A stretch of DNA of 64,000 bases from Nocardioides deserti (GCF_014266025.1 NZ_JACMYC010000004.1:124001-188000); one strand, 5' to 3'; numbered from the stretch's first letter, positions 52,033-63,851 are shown. Translations and numbers: made by a program. The notes: generated by a model not told the origin, from the sequence alone.

Positions 52033-53357
52033 AGCAGTGCCTCTCCGTCGAGGACGGCCCGCAGGAACTCCGCCGACTCCTGCGGCGTGGAGTCCGGGTC
52101 GACCGAGTTGGGCGAGTGCCAGCGCGACTGCACCGCGCTCGAGATCTGGCTGTAGTAGGCGCTCTTGGGTCGGGGACCGCCGGAGTCGATGCTCTCCCGG
52201 AAGAGGTCGAGCAGGTCCGCCGGGTAGGCCTCCTGCAGCTCGGGGGAGTCGTAGACCGAGCCGCGGGACGGCATCAGGCCGTCGTTGACGGCGAGCTGCG
52301 TCTGCGCCTCCGGGGAGCTCACGCACACGGCGGCCTCCTGGGCGTGCTCGAGGTTCTCCGAGAACGCGCCGACGCCGATGTCGATGCCGCCGATCGGGGG
52401 CTTGGACTCCTCGCCCTCGACCGTGCGGGGGTAGCGCGCCCAGCCGAGGTCCTCGAACTCCTCCTCGTCGGCCGGTCCACCGGTGCCGCCGACGGTCCCC
52501 TCGTAGTTCTTGTAGACGAACGTCCAGTTCGTCATGAACTGACCGGGGCCCTCGGCGGGGAACATCCGGCCCAGGCTCGTGCCCTCGTTGGAGGTGGTGA
52601 AGTCCGGCTGCGTGGCGCCGGAGTCGGCCAGCTTCTCGATCACCGCGGCGGCCTCCTTGCCGGCCTCGGAGTCGATGGTCACCTTCGCGTCCCGGCCGGC
52701 TTCGGTGTCCTCGACGATCGAGCCGCCCGCGCCCTGGATCATCGCGTTGATCCACACGACGTACGCCTCGTAGCGGTTGGCCTGCACGCCGACGGTGCCG
52801 CCCTCGGACGCCGCCGCGTCGATCACCTGGTCCCAGGTGACCGGGCCGCTCATGTCGAGCCCGGCGGCCTCGGCCAGCGACTTGCGGAACCACAGCACCT
52901 GGGTGTTGGCCCACTGGGGAGCGGCGAAGATCTCGTCCTCCCACTCGACGGTCTCGGCCGCTCCCTGGAGCACGTCGTCGTCGAGGACCTCGTCGGCGAG
53001 GTCGCCCTCGAACGGCGCCAGCCACCCGGCGTTCGCGAACTCCGGCACGAAGACCGGGTCGAGGCTCATCAGGTCCGTGGAGCTGTCCTCGGCGGCGAGC
53101 CGGCGGGCCAGCTGGGTGCGTTGGTCGGTCGCGCTGGTGGGCAGCAGCTGGATCGCGATGTCGTACTCGTCGGTGCTGCACTCCTCGGCCAGCGCGGTGA
53201 GCGTCTCCTGGCCGTCGGGGTTGATGTACCAGTTCAACGTCGGCTTGCCGCCGTCGTCACCGGAACACGCGGTCAGCAGCGCCGAGGCGCAGACGAGGGC
53301 GCCGATCCCGGCGAGCGCTCGTCGTCGAGATGGTCTGGTCGGTCGTCGTCGATCCAT
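52029..53357 (-). CDS. Sugar ABC substrate-binding lipoprotein (LpqY-like)
   Basis: 442 residues. The n-region SRRRALAG has a twin-arginine look, and the lipobox LLTAC gives Cys31. A family-1 solute-binding fold follows: LNWYINPDGQETLTALAEEC, QLLPTSATDQRTQLARRLAAEDSSTDLMSLDPVF, NDGLMPSRGSVYDSPEL. The order SBP-permease-permease-ATPase resembles the mycobacterial LpqY-SugABC trehalose importer. That assignment is by architecture and style, not proof. Confidence 0.88.
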   Translation of the reverse strand: MDRRRPTRPSRRRALAGIGALVCASALLTACSGDDGGKPTLNWYINPDGQETLTALAEECSTDEYDIAIQLLPTSATDQRTQLARRLAAEDSSTDLMSLDPVFVPEFANAGWLAPFEGDLADEVLDDDVLQGAAETVEWEDEIFAAPQWANTQVLWFRKSLAEAAGLDMSGPVTWDQVIDAAASEGGTVGVQANRYEAYVVWINAMIQGAGGSIVEDTEAGRDAKVTIDSEAGKEAAAVIEKLADSGATQPDFTTSNEGTSLGRMFPAEGPGQFMTNWTFVYKNYEGTVGGTGGPADEEEFEDLGWARYPRTVEGEESKPPIGGIDIGVGAFSENLEHAQEAAVCVSSPEAQTQLAVNDGLMPSRGSVYDSPELQEAYPADLLDLFRESIDSGGPRPKSAYYSQISSAVQSRWHSPNSVDPDSTPQESAEFLRAVLDGEALL

Positions 53358-53479
53358 CGTGCCCCGCTCCGGAACGGTGGTGTGGTAGCGGTCACGTGCC
53401 CACTCCGAGGCGGTTCAACACCTGTCCCGGGCTGCCGTTCACCAGCGGGTTCCGCCGCCGGCCCGGCGCCCGGTGGCAC

Positions 53480-53485
53480 TACTGT
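53480..53485 (+). promoter_or_regulatory. -10-like element of the orphan sugar ATPase gene
   Basis: TACTGT in the 194-bp divergent region, followed by the inverted repeat GTGAA...TTCAC (53484-53501), which could be an operator. AAGGAACGAGG precedes ATG 53552. Confidence 0.4.
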
Positions 53486-53551
53486 GAACGCCGTCACTTC
53501 ACGACGGATCGTCCGGCACGTACCTGCCGGTGAAGGAACGAGGACAATTTC

Positions 53552-54634
53552 ATGGCAACAGTGACGTTCGAGGGTGCCCAGCGCTGGTACCCCGGCGCGG
53601 ACAAGCCCGCCGTCCCGGGCATCGACCTCCAGATCGAGGACGGCGAGTTCATGGTGCTCGTCGGCCCGTCCGGCTGCGGCAAGTCCACCACCCTGCGCAT
53701 GCTCGCAGGGCTGGAGGAGGTCAACGCCGGCAAGATCTTCATCGGGGACCGGGAGATCACCAACACCCCGCCCAAGGACCGGGACATCGCGATGGTGTTC
53801 CAGAACTACGCGCTCTACCCGCACATGAGCGTGGCCGACAACATGGGCTTCGCGCTCAAGATGGCGAAGGTGCCGACCGACGAGCGACGCAAGCGCGTCG
53901 AGGAGGCCGCCCGGATCCTCGGGCTGACCGAGTACCTCGACCGCAAGCCCAAGGCGCTCTCCGGCGGCCAGCGCCAGCGCGTCGCGATGGGCCGCGCGAT
54001 CGTCCGCAGCCCGCAGGTCTTCTGCATGGACGAGCCGCTGTCGAACCTCGACGCCAAGATGCGCGTCCAGACCCGCACCGACATCGCCAAGCTCCAGTCC
54101 GACCTCGGCGTCACCACCGTCTACGTCACCCACGACCAGGTCGAGGCGATGACGATGGGCGACCGGGTCGCGGTGATGAAGGAGGGCATCCTCCAGCAGG
54201 TCGACAGCCCGCTGCGGCTCTACGACAAGCCGGTCAACCTCTTCGTCGCCGGCTTCATCGGCTCCCCGCAGATGAACCTCATCGAGGCGACCGCCGTCGA
54301 CGGCCAGGCCAAGATCGGGGAGTACCTCGTCCCGGTCGACCCGACCGCCGCCAAGGTCATGCAGGGCCGGATCACCGTCGGTGTCCGTCCCGAGGCGTGG
54401 CGCGTGGTGTCGGCCGCGGAGGGCGGCCTGCCCGTGCGGGTCACCGTCGTCGAGGAGCTCGGCTCCGACGCGTTCGTCTACGGCACCAGCGGCGTCCAGG
54501 GCACCCCGCACGACATCATCGTGCGCGTCTCCGGCCGCGACAAGGTGCGCAAGGGCGAGACGATCCATGTCACCACCGACCCCACCGACGTCCACGTGTT
54601 CGACACCGAGACCGGGGAGCGGTTGTCTGACTGA
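53552..54634 (+). CDS. Orphan sugar ABC ATPase (MsiK/UgpC-like)
   Basis: 360 residues. Walker A GPSGCGKST, MVFQNYALYPH, LSGGQRQR, CMDEPLSNLDAK, HDQVEAM, and GFIGSPQMNLIEA with a full TOBE region. It is monocistronic and divergent from the LpqY-like operon, which already has its own ATPase. In Streptomyces a single such ATPase (MsiK) serves several sugar importers. Here it is a good candidate partner for the ATPase-less importer at 30811-34229. Confidence 0.93.
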   Translation: MATVTFEGAQRWYPGADKPAVPGIDLQIEDGEFMVLVGPSGCGKSTTLRMLAGLEEVNAGKIFIGDREITNTPPKDRDIAMVFQNYALYPHMSVADNMGFALKMAKVPTDERRKRVEEAARILGLTEYLDRKPKALSGGQRQRVAMGRAIVRSPQVFCMDEPLSNLDAKMRVQTRTDIAKLQSDLGVTTVYVTHDQVEAMTMGDRVAVMKEGILQQVDSPLRLYDKPVNLFVAGFIGSPQMNLIEATAVDGQAKIGEYLVPVDPTAAKVMQGRITVGVRPEAWRVVSAAEGGLPVRVTVVEELGSDAFVYGTSGVQGTPHDIIVRVSGRDKVRKGETIHVTTDPTDVHVFDTETGERLSD

Positions 54635-54645
54635 GCGAGCCGAGG

Positions 54646-54678
54646 CAGGGGCGGTGACCACTCCGGACACCGCCCCTG
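54646..54678. terminator. Hairpin between convergent genes
   Basis: A perfect 11-bp stem, CAGGGGCGGTG (54646-54656) with CACCGCCCCTG (54668-54678), 12 bp after the ATPase stop and 6 bp from the convergent hydrolase stop. Probable terminator for the ATPase gene. Confidence 0.7.
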
Positions 54679-54683
54679 TCACG

Positions 54684-55619
54684 TCAGGAGCGCGGAGCGC
54701 CAGCCCTGTCCGCCGTACGCCGGATGGCGGCGGTGAACGTCTCGAAGAGGGCGGGCGGGGTGTCGTGGCCCATGCCGTCGATGAGCAGCAGCTCGGCGCC
54801 GGGCACGGCGCGTGCGGTGGCCCGGCCGCCGGAGACGTGCACCATCTTGTCGGCGAGCCCGTGGACGACAGTGGTGGGCACGCGCACGCCGCGCAGACGG
54901 GCGCTGCGGTCGGGCTGGGTGAGGATCGCGAGCATCTGCCGCATCGTGCCCTCGGCGCTGATGCCGCGGTCCCACGTCTCCTCGGCCCGGCGGCGGGTCT
55001 CCTCCTCGGGCTCGGGGTAGCCCGGGGAGCCGATCAGCCGCCACATCTGGCGGCTGGCCTTGACGTAGGCCTCGCGGGAGCCGCGCTTGTTGCCGATCAG
55101 CGCCGGCAACAGGTTGGGGTGCTGCCAGCCGACGGTGCGCCGGCCGGTGGTCGACATGATGCTGGTCATCGACAGCACCCGGCGGGGCTCGGTGATCGCC
55201 ATCGTCTGCACGATCATCCCGCCCATCGACACGCCGGCCACGTGGGCGGCGTCGAGGCCGAGGTGGTCGAGGAGCCCGAAGGCGTCGGAGGCGAGGTCGG
55301 CCATGGTGTACGGCGGACGCACGCGGCGGCCGGTGAACGCCCGCGCCAGCGTGACCCGGGTGACCCGACCCTCCAGCCGGGAGGACCGGCCGGTGTCGCG
55401 GTTGTCGTACCGGATGACGAAGAAGCCGCGGGCGGCCAGCATGCGGCACAGGTCCTCGTCCCACCAGGTCATCGGCCCGCCGAGGCCCATGACGAGCAGC
55501 AGCGGCTCGTCGTCGGGGTCGCCGAAGGTCTGGTAGCACAGCTCGACGTCGGGCCGCACGGGCGCGAACAGCTCGGGGGAGGCGGCCACCGCCGAGGTCT
55601 CGGACGATCTGGCAGACAT
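54684..55619 (-). CDS. Alpha/beta-hydrolase
   Basis: 311 residues. The nucleophile elbow is GVSMGGM near residue 134, the oxyanion region is LLLVMGLGGPMTWW, and the acid/His candidates are VHGLADKMV and GMGHDTP near the C-terminus. The RYDNRDTGRS motif is common in actinobacterial hydrolases annotated as esterase or tropinesterase. Soluble. The substrate is unknown. Divergent from a second hydrolase. Confidence 0.88.
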   Translation of the reverse strand: MSARSSETSAVAASPELFAPVRPDVELCYQTFGDPDDEPLLLVMGLGGPMTWWDEDLCRMLAARGFFVIRYDNRDTGRSSRLEGRVTRVTLARAFTGRRVRPPYTMADLASDAFGLLDHLGLDAAHVAGVSMGGMIVQTMAITEPRRVLSMTSIMSTTGRRTVGWQHPNLLPALIGNKRGSREAYVKASRQMWRLIGSPGYPEPEEETRRRAEETWDRGISAEGTMRQMLAILTQPDRSARLRGVRVPTTVVHGLADKMVHVSGGRATARAVPGAELLLIDGMGHDTPPALFETFTAAIRRTADRAGAPRS

Positions 55620-55691
55620 GGCTGTCAGTCAAGCAGACGGCTCGTGGACACCGCTCGTCCGGAAACCAGGGTGAGCCAGGTCACTTGCGGG

Positions 55692-55697
55692 TAACGT
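55692..55697 (+). promoter_or_regulatory. -10 element of the second hydrolase gene
   Basis: TAACGT lies 6 nt before GTG 55704, with no Shine-Dalgarno sequence. Confidence 0.45.
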
Positions 55698-55703
55698 CGA
55701 GGT

Positions 55704-56540
55704 GTGAGCCAGTCGACCATGGGAGCGTTCCTGCTCCCCGAAGGATTCGCGCCCCCGCCGCTGGTGGCCCTGGTGCGCGAGGGCAGCATCGTGGGCGAGG
55801 CCGGCCGCTACGCGATGCGGACCCGCGCCGAGCGCCGCGCACGCCGCGCGACGCCGTACGTCGGCCGCGTCCCCGCCCGTCTGGCCGACCCCGTGCTGCT
55901 GGTCCCGGGCTTCCTGGCCGGCGACACGTCCCTGTCGTTCATGGGCCGGGCGCTGCGGGCGCAGGGCTTCCGCACCTACCGGTCGACGATCCGGGCCAAC
56001 ATCGGGTGCACGCTCGGTGCGGCCGCCCAGCTCGAGGCGCGCCTGGAGTCGATCGCCGCCCGTCGCGGCGCCCCCGTGCAGGTCGTCGGGCACAGCCTCG
56101 GCGGGATGCTGGCGCGCGGGGTGGCGGTGCGCCGGCCCGACCTGGTCTCCGGGATCATCACGATGGGCAGCCCGATGATGGCGCCCGGCGCGCACCACGG
56201 CGTCCTGACCCGCAGCGTCGACGTGCTCATCCGGCTCAGCCGGGCGGGCCTGCCCGGGCTCATGTCGGAGGACTGCGTGGCCGGCGACTGCGCGCGGCAG
56301 TCCTTCGAGGAGAGCCGGCTGCCGCTCGCCCCGCACATCGGCTTCACCGCGATCTACTCCAAGCGCGACGGCATCGTCGACTGGCGCGCGTGCATCGACC
56401 CGGCGGCCAAGCCGGTCGAGGTGACCGCCTCGCACGTCGGCATGGCCGTCGACCCGCGGGTCATCGACCACGTCACCTCCGCGCTGCGGCGGCGGACCCT
56501 CGACTCAGCGGTCGAAGTCGATCGCGGAGTAAGCGCGTAG
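55704..56540 (+). CDS. Lipase-like alpha/beta-hydrolase
   Basis: 278 residues from GTG 55704. [31 protein letters not shown], nucleophile [11 protein letters not shown] near residue 129, the acid in [14 protein letters not shown], and His in [10 protein letters not shown]. CxxxDC cysteines (EDCVAGDC) may bridge. No clear signal peptide. The substrate is unknown, esterase or triacylglycerol lipase class. Its last 36 bp overlap the convergent glpX end. Confidence 0.85.
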   Translation: MSQSTMGAFLLPEGFAPPPLVALVREGSIVGEAGRYAMRTRAERRARRATPYVGRVPARLADPVLLVPGFLAGDTSLSFMGRALRAQGFRTYRSTIRANIGCTLGAAAQLEARLESIAARRGAPVQVVGHSLGGMLARGVAVRRPDLVSGIITMGSPMMAPGAHHGVLTRSVDVLIRLSRAGLPGLMSEDCVAGDCARQSFEESRLPLAPHIGFTAIYSKRDGIVDWRACIDPAAKPVEVTASHVGMAVDPRVIDHVTSALRRRTLDSAVEVDRGVSA

Positions 56541-57509
56541 CTTCTCCAGGCGGTGCTCGCTCGTGATCGAGCGGATCGTGCCGCTGCGCGAGCGCATCAC
56601 CAGGGAGTGCGTCGTGGCGCCGCCGGAGCGGTAGCGGACGCCGCGCAGCAGCTCGCCGTCGGTGATGCCGGTGGCGACGAAGAAGCAGTCGTCGCCGGTG
56701 ACCAGCTCGTCGGTGGTCAGCACCGCGTCGAGGTCCAGACCGGCGTCGACGGCGCGCTGGCGCTCGGCGTCGTCGGTGGGCCAGAGCCGGCCCTGGATCG
56801 TGCCGCCCAGGCACTTCATCGCGCAGGCGGTGATGATGCCCTCCGGCGTGCCGCCGACGCCGAGCAGCAGGTCGATGCCGGTGTCGGGCCGGGCGGCCAT
56901 GATCGCGCCGGCGACGTCGCCGTCGCTGATGAACTTGATCCGCGCTCCGGTCGCCCGGATCTCCTCGACCAGCTCCGCGTGGCGCGGGCGGTCGAGGACG
57001 ACGACGGTCACGTCGCTCGCGCTGCTGCCCTTGGCCTTGGCGACGGCGTGGATGTTCTCGGCGACGGACTGGCGGATGTCGACCACGTCGGCGGCCTCGG
57101 GGCCGGCGACCAGCTTGTCCATGTAGAAGACGGCCGAGGGGTCGTACATCGTGCCGCGCGGGGCCACAGCCAGCACCGAGACCGCGTTGGTCATGCCCTT
57201 GGCGGTCAGCGTGGTGCCGTCGATGGGGTCGACCGCGACGTCGCACTCGGGGCCGGTGCCGTCACCGACCTCCTCGCCGTTGTAGAGCATCGGGGCGTTG
57301 TCCTTCTCGCCCTCGCCGATCACCACGGTGCCCTGCATGCCGATCGTCGAGATCATCACGCGCATCGCGTTCACCGCGACGCCGTCGGCGCCGTTCTTGT
57401 CGCCCCGGCCGACCCACCGGCCCGCCGCCATCGCGGCCGCCTCCGTCACACGGACGAGCTCGAGGGCGAGGTTGCGGTCGGGCGACTCCGGTGCGACGTC
57501 CAGGCTCAT
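56505..57509 (-). CDS. glpX: Class II fructose-1,6-bisphosphatase
   Basis: 334 residues from ATG 57509. Motifs [29 protein letters not shown] (metal site), [31 protein letters not shown] and [11 protein letters not shown] are diagnostic. It is the gluconeogenic phosphatase, the sole FBPase of many actinobacteria. TAGGGT on the coding strand (57517-57522) is 7 nt before the start. The gene end overlaps the convergent lipase by 36 bp. Confidence 0.95.
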   Translation of the reverse strand: MSLDVAPESPDRNLALELVRVTEAAAMAAGRWVGRGDKNGADGVAVNAMRVMISTIGMQGTVVIGEGEKDNAPMLYNGEEVGDGTGPECDVAVDPIDGTTLTAKGMTNAVSVLAVAPRGTMYDPSAVFYMDKLVAGPEAADVVDIRQSVAENIHAVAKAKGSSASDVTVVVLDRPRHAELVEEIRATGARIKFISDGDVAGAIMAARPDTGIDLLLGVGGTPEGIITACAMKCLGGTIQGRLWPTDDAERQRAVDAGLDLDAVLTTDELVTGDDCFFVATGITDGELLRGVRYRSGGATTHSLVMRSRSGTIRSITSEHRLEKLRAYSAIDFDR

Positions 57510-57574
57510 GACCCGAACCCTAGTGGTCTGCTCCACTCCGCCGACACACCCGTTCACCCGCCGTCCCGGCGGGA

Positions 57575-58608
<1,034 letters not shown>

Positions 58609-58612
<4 letters not shown>

Positions 58613-59397
58613 GACAGCCCCCGGGCGGCGGTGCGGCCCCGGGTGGCGAGCCCGATGACGAGGACGGCCACGACGACGAGGACCAGCGACAGGGCGACGG
58701 CGCCGTCGGCGTCGGTCTCGCGCAGCAGGTAGATCTGGGTCGGCATGGTGCGGGTGACGCCCTCGAGGCTGCCGGCGAAGGTGACCGTCGCGCCGAACTC
58801 ACCGAGCGCGCGGGCGAACGCGAGCACCGCTCCCGAGAGCAGGCCGGGCAGCACGAGCGGCAGCGTGACGCGGCGGAACACGGTGGTGGGCCGGGCGCCG
58901 AGGGTCGCGGCGACCAGCTCGTAGCGCTCGCCGGCCGTGCGCAGCGCGCCCTCGAGGCTGAGGACGAGGAACGGCAGCGCGACGAAGGTCTGCGCCAGCA
59001 CGACCGCGGCCGTCGAGAAGGCCACCTGGACGCCGAGCACGTCCAGCGTCTCGCCGAGCAGGCCGCGGCGGCCGAAGGTGTAGAGCAGTGCGAGGCCGCC
59101 GACGACCGGCGGCAGCACGAGCGGCAGCAGCACCAGGGAGCGGACCACGCCCTGGCCGGGGAAGGACGTGCGCGCCAGCACGGCGGCCATCGGCACGCCG
59201 AGCAGCACGCACAGCACGGTGCTGGTCGCGGAGGTGCGCAGGCTCAGCAGCAGCGCCTCGCGGGAGGCCTCGGAGGTGACCAGCTCGTCGAAGTCGCCCC
59301 ACGGCACCCGGGCGACGATCGCCACCAGCGGCAGCAGGACGAAGGCGGCGCCGAGGGCGGCCGGCAGCAGCAGCCAGCGGGGGACGCCCGGGGTCAC
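58609..59397 (-). CDS. modB: Molybdate ABC permease
   Basis: 262 residues from GTG 59397. Five to six TM helices. The EAA loop is [27 protein letters not shown] near residue 165, and [29 protein letters not shown] is characteristic of ModB. Coupled by 4-bp overlaps to modA and modC. Confidence 0.93.
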
Positions 59398-60179
59398 GAG
59401 GGCGGTCCGGGAGGACCGAAGCCGGCGTCGCGCAGGACCTGGCGGCCGAGGTCGCCGAGGACGAGGTCGAGGAACTCCCGCGCCAGGTCCGGCTCTGCGC
59501 TGTCGGCCAGTGCCGCGACCGGGTAGCGGTTGACGGCCTCGGCCGCCTCGGGGAGCACGATGCCCTGGACCGCGTCGCCGACGGCGCGGACGTCGGTCGC
59601 GTAGACGAGCCCGGCGTCGGCCTCGCCCGAGATGACCTTGCCCAGCACGTCGGTGACCGAGCGTTCCTCGCTGACCGGCGACAGGACGACGCCGGCGGCG
59701 CGCGCCAGCCGCTGTGCCGCGGCACCGCACGGCACCTCGGGCGCGCAGACGACCAGGGCGACGTCCCTGTCCAGGTCCGGCGGGTCGGCCGGGTCGCCCA
59801 GGTCGGCCAGCCCGGTGACGCCCGCCGGGTTGCCCGGCGGCACGGCCAGCTGGAGGACGTTGGTGGCGATCGTGCGAGGTGCGCCGTCGATGAGCCCGTC
59901 GGCCACGGCGACGTCCATCGTGGCCGTGTCGGCGGTCGCCAGCACGTCCGCCGGAGCGCCCTCCCGCACCTGCGCCACGAGGTCGGTCGAGCCGCCGGAG
60001 GAGACCTGGACCTCGACGCCGTCGTGGGTGCGCTCGAGCTCCTCGGCGAGCTCCTCGAACGAGCCGGCCAGCGACGCGGCCGCGAGGACCCGCAGCGTGG
60101 TGCCGTCCTCCTCGCCGCCGCACCCGGCGACCAGGCCGACCGGCAGGAGCAGGGCCAGCGCCAGGAGCGCCCGCGTCAC
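59394..60179 (-). CDS. modA: Molybdate-binding lipoprotein
   Basis: 261 residues from GTG 60179. Lipobox LVAGC gives Cys20. [20 protein letters not shown] and [25 protein letters not shown] supply the Ser/Ala residues that bind the oxyanion. [24 protein letters not shown] is diagnostic. It captures molybdate or tungstate for ModBC. Confidence 0.93.
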   Translation of the reverse strand: MTRALLALALLLPVGLVAGCGGEEDGTTLRVLAAASLAGSFEELAEELERTHDGVEVQVSSGGSTDLVAQVREGAPADVLATADTATMDVAVADGLIDGAPRTIATNVLQLAVPPGNPAGVTGLADLGDPADPPDLDRDVALVVCAPEVPCGAAAQRLARAAGVVLSPVSEERSVTDVLGKVISGEADAGLVYATDVRAVGDAVQGIVLPEAAEAVNRYPVAALADSAEPDLAREFLDLVLGDLGRQVLRDAGFGPPGPPS

Positions 60180-60571
60180 GGACGCTCCACGACGACGTTG
60201 GTCGACTTCACCGACGCGATCGCCCGGGCGCCCGGCTCGAGGCCCAGCTCGTCGGCGGCCTCGGTGCTCATCAGCGACACCAGCCGGTAGGGACCGCAGA
60301 CCATCTCGACCTGGGCCATCACGCGGTCGCGCACCACCCGGGTGACGATCCCCGAGAGGCGGTTGCGCGCACTGACCGAGGCCGCGCGGGTCTGCTCGCG
60401 GTCCGGGTGCTCGGCCAGCGACTCCGCCAGCGCAGCCAGCTCGGTGCCAGGCACCACCGTGCGACCGCTCTCGCTGCGGGCGCTGAGCCGGCCGGCCTCG
60501 ACCCACCGGCGCAGCGTGTCGTCGCTGACGCCGAGCAGCGCCGCGGCCTCGGCCACCCGGTACGTCGTCAT
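60176..60571 (-). CDS. HTH-Mop (ModE-like) molybdate-responsive regulator
   Basis: 131 residues from ATG 60571 (ATG 60583 also possible). An excisionase/MerR-type helix-turn-helix is followed by a ~68-residue Mop/TOBE domain. The helix-turn-helix reads [28 protein letters not shown]. The Mop/TOBE part reads [33 protein letters not shown] and KSTNVVVE. This is the short actinobacterial counterpart of ModE. It leads the mod operon with a GTGA overlap into modA, so it probably autoregulates in response to molybdate. Confidence 0.88.
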   Translation of the reverse strand: MTTYRVAEAAALLGVSDDTLRRWVEAGRLSARSESGRTVVPGTELAALAESLAEHPDREQTRAASVSARNRLSGIVTRVVRDRVMAQVEMVCGPYRLVSLMSTEAADELGLEPGARAIASVKSTNVVVERP

Positions 60572-60679
60572 GACGTCGATCATGCCGCACCTGCGGACAG
60601 ATCCGCCACCGACTGTCCGCACCTGCGGCGCGTGGCGGTCCTCGCGGCCGCGGGGTGCGGCGTACGCGGGGGCGGCTGA

Positions 60680-60685
60680 GAGGAT
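60680..60685 (+). promoter_or_regulatory. -10-like element of the DUF4245 gene
   Basis: GAGGAT lies 7 nt before GTG 60693; the same hexamer and spacing occur before the gene at 25468. Confidence 0.45.
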
Positions 60686-60692
60686 GGCCCGC

Positions 60693-61268
60693 GTGAGTGA
60701 GACGGGCACCCCGGGCCGCTACCAGCGCACGACCAACGGCCTGATCGGGTCGATGATCGTCGCGGTGGTGGTCGTCATCGGCGTCGTGGTGTTCCGGTCC
60801 ATCTTCCGCAACGACCTCGAGGTGCAGCCCGAGCCGGTCGACTACCTCGAGCTGGTCGCCGCCGTGCAGTCCGCGGACCGCGAGCCGGCCTACCCGCCGG
60901 CGCTCCCCGCCGGCTGGATCGCCACGAACGTGGAGGCGTCCCAGGCGAACCAGGCGCCGCGGTTCTTCCTCGCGGTCCTCACCGACGAGGGCCGGTTCAT
61001 CGGCCTCCGCCAGGAGGACGAGAGCGTCGAGGACCTGCTCGAGGGGCACGTCGACGCCGACACCGACGAGCAGGGCACCGCCGAGGTCGACAGCGCGGTC
61101 AGCTCGACCTGGGAGGTCTTCAGCGACGAGGGCGGGGACACGGCGTACGCCGCCGAGCTGGGCGAGGAGAACCTGCTCGTCTACGGCTCGGCTCCCCAGG
61201 AAGACCTGGAGCTGTTCCTCGGCCTGCTCAGCACCGAGCCGGTCGGGGCGACCGCGGCCGGTCGCTAG
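60693..61268 (+). CDS. DUF4245 membrane protein
   Basis: 191 residues from GTG 60693. One TM (~17-37: [18 protein letters not shown]) precedes an extracytoplasmic ~150-residue domain with [17 protein letters not shown] and an acidic middle. DUF4245 is conserved in actinobacteria, commonly near xseB/xseA and glpX. Function unknown. Its TAG overlaps the convergent xseB stop by 4 bp. Confidence 0.87.
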   Translation: MSETGTPGRYQRTTNGLIGSMIVAVVVVIGVVVFRSIFRNDLEVQPEPVDYLELVAAVQSADREPAYPPALPAGWIATNVEASQANQAPRFFLAVLTDEGRFIGLRQEDESVEDLLEGHVDADTDEQGTAEVDSAVSSTWEVFSDEGGDTAYAAELGEENLLVYGSAPQEDLELFLGLLSTEPVGATAAGR

Positions 61269-61486
61269 CCGTCCTGCTCCTCGTCGCCCTCGAGCGCGGC
61301 GTCCAGCCGCTCCCGAGCGCCGTCGAGCCAGCGCTGGCAGGCGGTCGCGAGGTGCTCGCCGCGCTCCCAGAGCGCGAGCGACTCCTCGAGCGTGGTGCCG
61401 CCGGCCTCCAGCCGTCGCACGACCTCGACCAGCTCCTCGCGCGCGGCCTCGTAGGACAGCTCCGGGGCGGGAGCGGGGTCAACCAT
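61265..61486 (-). CDS. xseB: Exodeoxyribonuclease VII small subunit
   Basis: 73 residues. [38 protein letters not shown] is the diagnostic coiled-coil signature of XseB. It overlaps the end of xseA by 8 bp and is translated with it; together they form ExoVII, which degrades single-stranded DNA. Confidence 0.93.
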   Translation of the reverse strand: MVDPAPAPELSYEAAREELVEVVRRLEAGGTTLEESLALWERGEHLATACQRWLDGARERLDAALEGDEEQDG

Positions 61487-62753
61487 CGTTTCCTCCGTCG
61501 TTCTCTGCTGGGGTGTGGGTTCCCGTGTCGACGGGGTCGGCCTCGACCCCGGTGGTGGTGGCGTGCACCCGGCCGTCGGCGACCCGGACGCTGACCGTCG
61601 AGCCGGCCGCGACGCCGGCGACCGACGTCAGCACGTGCCCGTCGGGGTCCTGGAGCACGGCGTACCCGCGCTGCAGCGTCGCCAGCGGCGAGAGCGCCCG
61701 GGCGCGTGCCCGCTGGTGGCCGATGTCGTCGGCCGCGCGGTCCAGCCGGTGGCCGAGCGTGCGCCGCGCGCGGTCGCGGAGCGAGGCGACCTCCTCGACG
61801 CGGGCGTCGACGAGCGAGCGCGGGTCCGCGAGCGCCGGCCGGGACCGCAGCGCGTCGAGCCCGGCCTGCTCGCGGGTGATCCGGGCGGCGACCGACGCCC
61901 GCAGCCGCTCGCGCGCCGAGGCGACCCCGCGCAGCTCGTCGGTGACGTCGGGGACGACCAGCTTCGCGGCGTCGGTCGGCGTCGAGGCGCGGACGTCGGC
62001 GACCAGGTCCAGCAGCGGCTGGTCCGGCTCGTGACCGATCGCCGAGACGACGGGGGTGCGGGTGGCAGCCACCGCGCGCACGAGCGCCTCGTCGGAGAAC
62101 GGCAGGAGGTCCTCGACCGAGCCGCCGCCCCGGGCCACGACGATCACGTCGACCTCGGGATGGCGGTCGAGCCGGGCGAGCGCCTCCATGACCTCCGCGC
62201 ACGAGCGGGTGCCCTGCATGGCGGCGTACGCCACCTCGAACCGGACGGCGGGCCAGCGGCGGCGTGCGTTCTCCAGGACGTCGCGCTCGGCGGCGCTGTT
62301 CGGCGCGGTGACCAGCCCGACCCGGGTGGGCAGGAAGGGCAGCGGTCGCTTGAGGTGCCGCTCGAAGAGTCCCTCCGCGGCGAGCAGCTGCCGTCGCCGC
62401 TCGAGCCGGGCGAGCAGCTCGCCGAGGCCGACCATCCGGATCTCGCGGGCCTGGAGGGAGATGGTGCCGCGGGTCGGGTAGTACGACGGCTTGGCGTGCA
62501 CGACGATGCTCGCGCCCTCCACCAGCGGCGCGTCGAGGGAGTCGTAGAGCGAGCGCGCGCAGGTGACGGTCACCGAGATGTCCGCGACCGCGTCGCGCAG
62601 CGTCATGAAGACCGTCGCCATGCCGGTGCGGCGCGTCACCTGGGTGACCTGGCCCTCGACCCACACCGCGCCCAGCCGGTCGACCCAGCCGGCGATCGCG
62701 TTGGCGATCTGCCGCACCGGTGCCGGTGCGGCGGGCGAGGTCTCCAGGGGCAT
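61479..62753 (-). CDS. xseA: Exodeoxyribonuclease VII large subunit
   Basis: 424 residues from ATG 62753. An OB-fold N-terminal domain ([27 protein letters not shown]) is followed by the catalytic region with [64 protein letters not shown] and the C-terminal [17 protein letters not shown] on the coding strand (62761-62766) is 7 nt before the start. Divergent from ispH, with the two -10 elements only ~20 bp apart. Confidence 0.95.
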   Translation of the reverse strand: MPLETSPAAPAPVRQIANAIAGWVDRLGAVWVEGQVTQVTRRTGMATVFMTLRDAVADISVTVTCARSLYDSLDAPLVEGASIVVHAKPSYYPTRGTISLQAREIRMVGLGELLARLERRRQLLAAEGLFERHLKRPLPFLPTRVGLVTAPNSAAERDVLENARRRWPAVRFEVAYAAMQGTRSCAEVMEALARLDRHPEVDVIVVARGGGSVEDLLPFSDEALVRAVAATRTPVVSAIGHEPDQPLLDLVADVRASTPTDAAKLVVPDVTDELRGVASARERLRASVAARITREQAGLDALRSRPALADPRSLVDARVEEVASLRDRARRTLGHRLDRAADDIGHQRARARALSPLATLQRGYAVLQDPDGHVLTSVAGVAAGSTVSVRVADGRVHATTTGVEADPVDTGTHTPAENDGGNDG

Positions 62754-62760
62754 GGCCGCG

Positions 62761-62792
62761 AGATTAGGGGATGCCACCGACGCCTCTATCCT
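62761..62792. promoter_or_regulatory. Divergent promoters of xseA and ispH
   Basis: ATTAGA/TAATCT-type -10 for xseA (62761-62766, minus strand) and TATCCT for ispH (62787-62792, plus). Each ends 7 nt before its ATG. The whole divergent spacer is 46 bp. Confidence 0.55.
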
Positions 62793-62799
62793 GGGAAGC

Positions 62800-63804
62800 A
62801 TGAGCACCGACATCGGCATGCCCCCGATCCTGTCGCCGGAGGACGCCGAGAAGGCGGTCCTCCTCGCGGCGCCCCGGGGCTACTGCGCCGGTGTCGACCG
62901 CGCGGTGGTCACCGTGGAGCAGGCGCTGGACCTGTACGGCGCCCCGGTCTACGTCCGCAAGCAGATCGTCCACAACAAGCACGTCGTGGCCGACCTCGAG
63001 CGACGCGGCGCGATCTTCGTCGAGGAGCTCGACGAGGTGCCGACCGGGAGGACCGTCGTCTTCTCCGCCCACGGCGTGAGCCCCGAGGTGCACCGCCAGG
63101 CCGCCGAGCGCGAGCTGAAGACCATCGACGCCACCTGCCCGCTGGTGACCAAGGTGCACCACGAGGCGAAGCGGTTCGCCGCCGAGGACTACGACATCCT
63201 GCTCATCGGCCACGAGGGCCACGAGGAGGTCGAGGGCACCGCCGGCGAGGCGCCCGAGCACATCCAGCTGGTGCAGAGCCCCGCTGACGTGGCCGACATC
63301 GTCGTCCGCGACCCGGCCCGCGTCGCGTGGCTCTCGCAGACCACGCTGAGCGTCGACGAGACCCTCGAGACGGTCGCCGCGATCCGCGAGCGGTTCCCGC
63401 TGCTGCTCGACCCGCCGAGCGACGACATCTGCTACGCCACGCAGAACCGCCAGCTCGCGGTCAAGGAGATCGCCCTGGGCGCCGACCTCGTCATCGTCGT
63501 CGGCTCCGGCAACTCCTCGAACTCCGTGCGCCTGGTCGAGGTCGCCCTCGAGGCTGGCGCCAAGGCTTCCTACCGCGTCGACGACGCCTCCGAGATCGAC
63601 GAGGCCTGGCTCGACGGCGTCCGCACCGTCAGCGTGACCTCCGGCGCGAGCGTGCCGGAGTCGCTGGTCGACGGCGTGCTGGCCTACCTCGCCGAGCGCG
63701 GCTACCCGGACGCCAAGGCCGTGCACACCGCCGAGGAGAGCCTGATCTTCGCGCTGCCCAAGGAGCTGCGGCGCGACCTCAAGGCCGCGGCCCAGGCTCG
63801 CTGA
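62800..63804 (+). CDS. ispH: 4-hydroxy-3-methylbut-2-enyl diphosphate reductase
   Basis: 334 residues from ATG 62800. The three [4Fe-4S] cysteines are visible in [22 protein letters not shown] and [32 protein letters not shown] and [15 protein letters not shown] complete the LytB/IspH signature. Last step of the MEP pathway to IPP and DMAPP. The usual neighbour of xseA in actinobacteria. Confidence 0.96.
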   Translation: MSTDIGMPPILSPEDAEKAVLLAAPRGYCAGVDRAVVTVEQALDLYGAPVYVRKQIVHNKHVVADLERRGAIFVEELDEVPTGRTVVFSAHGVSPEVHRQAAERELKTIDATCPLVTKVHHEAKRFAAEDYDILLIGHEGHEEVEGTAGEAPEHIQLVQSPADVADIVVRDPARVAWLSQTTLSVDETLETVAAIRERFPLLLDPPSDDICYATQNRQLAVKEIALGADLVIVVGSGNSSNSVRLVEVALEAGAKASYRVDDASEIDEAWLDGVRTVSVTSGASVPESLVDGVLAYLAERGYPDAKAVHTAEESLIFALPKELRRDLKAAAQAR

Positions 63805-63839
63805 CCGTTGGCCGGAGCCGGAGCAGGTCGCGTCAGGTC

Positions 63840-63845
63840 TAGGCT
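63840..63845 (+). promoter_or_regulatory. -10 element of the Sua5/YciO-family gene
   Basis: TAGGCT lies 6 nt before GTG 63852, with no Shine-Dalgarno sequence. Confidence 0.45.
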
Positions 63846-63851
63846 CGTCGG

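Noticed and set aside
51079..53181. 700-residue fusion of permease and upstream region
   Set aside because: The region beyond 52032 is a shadow of the binding-protein gene; GTG 52032 overlaps that gene's stop.
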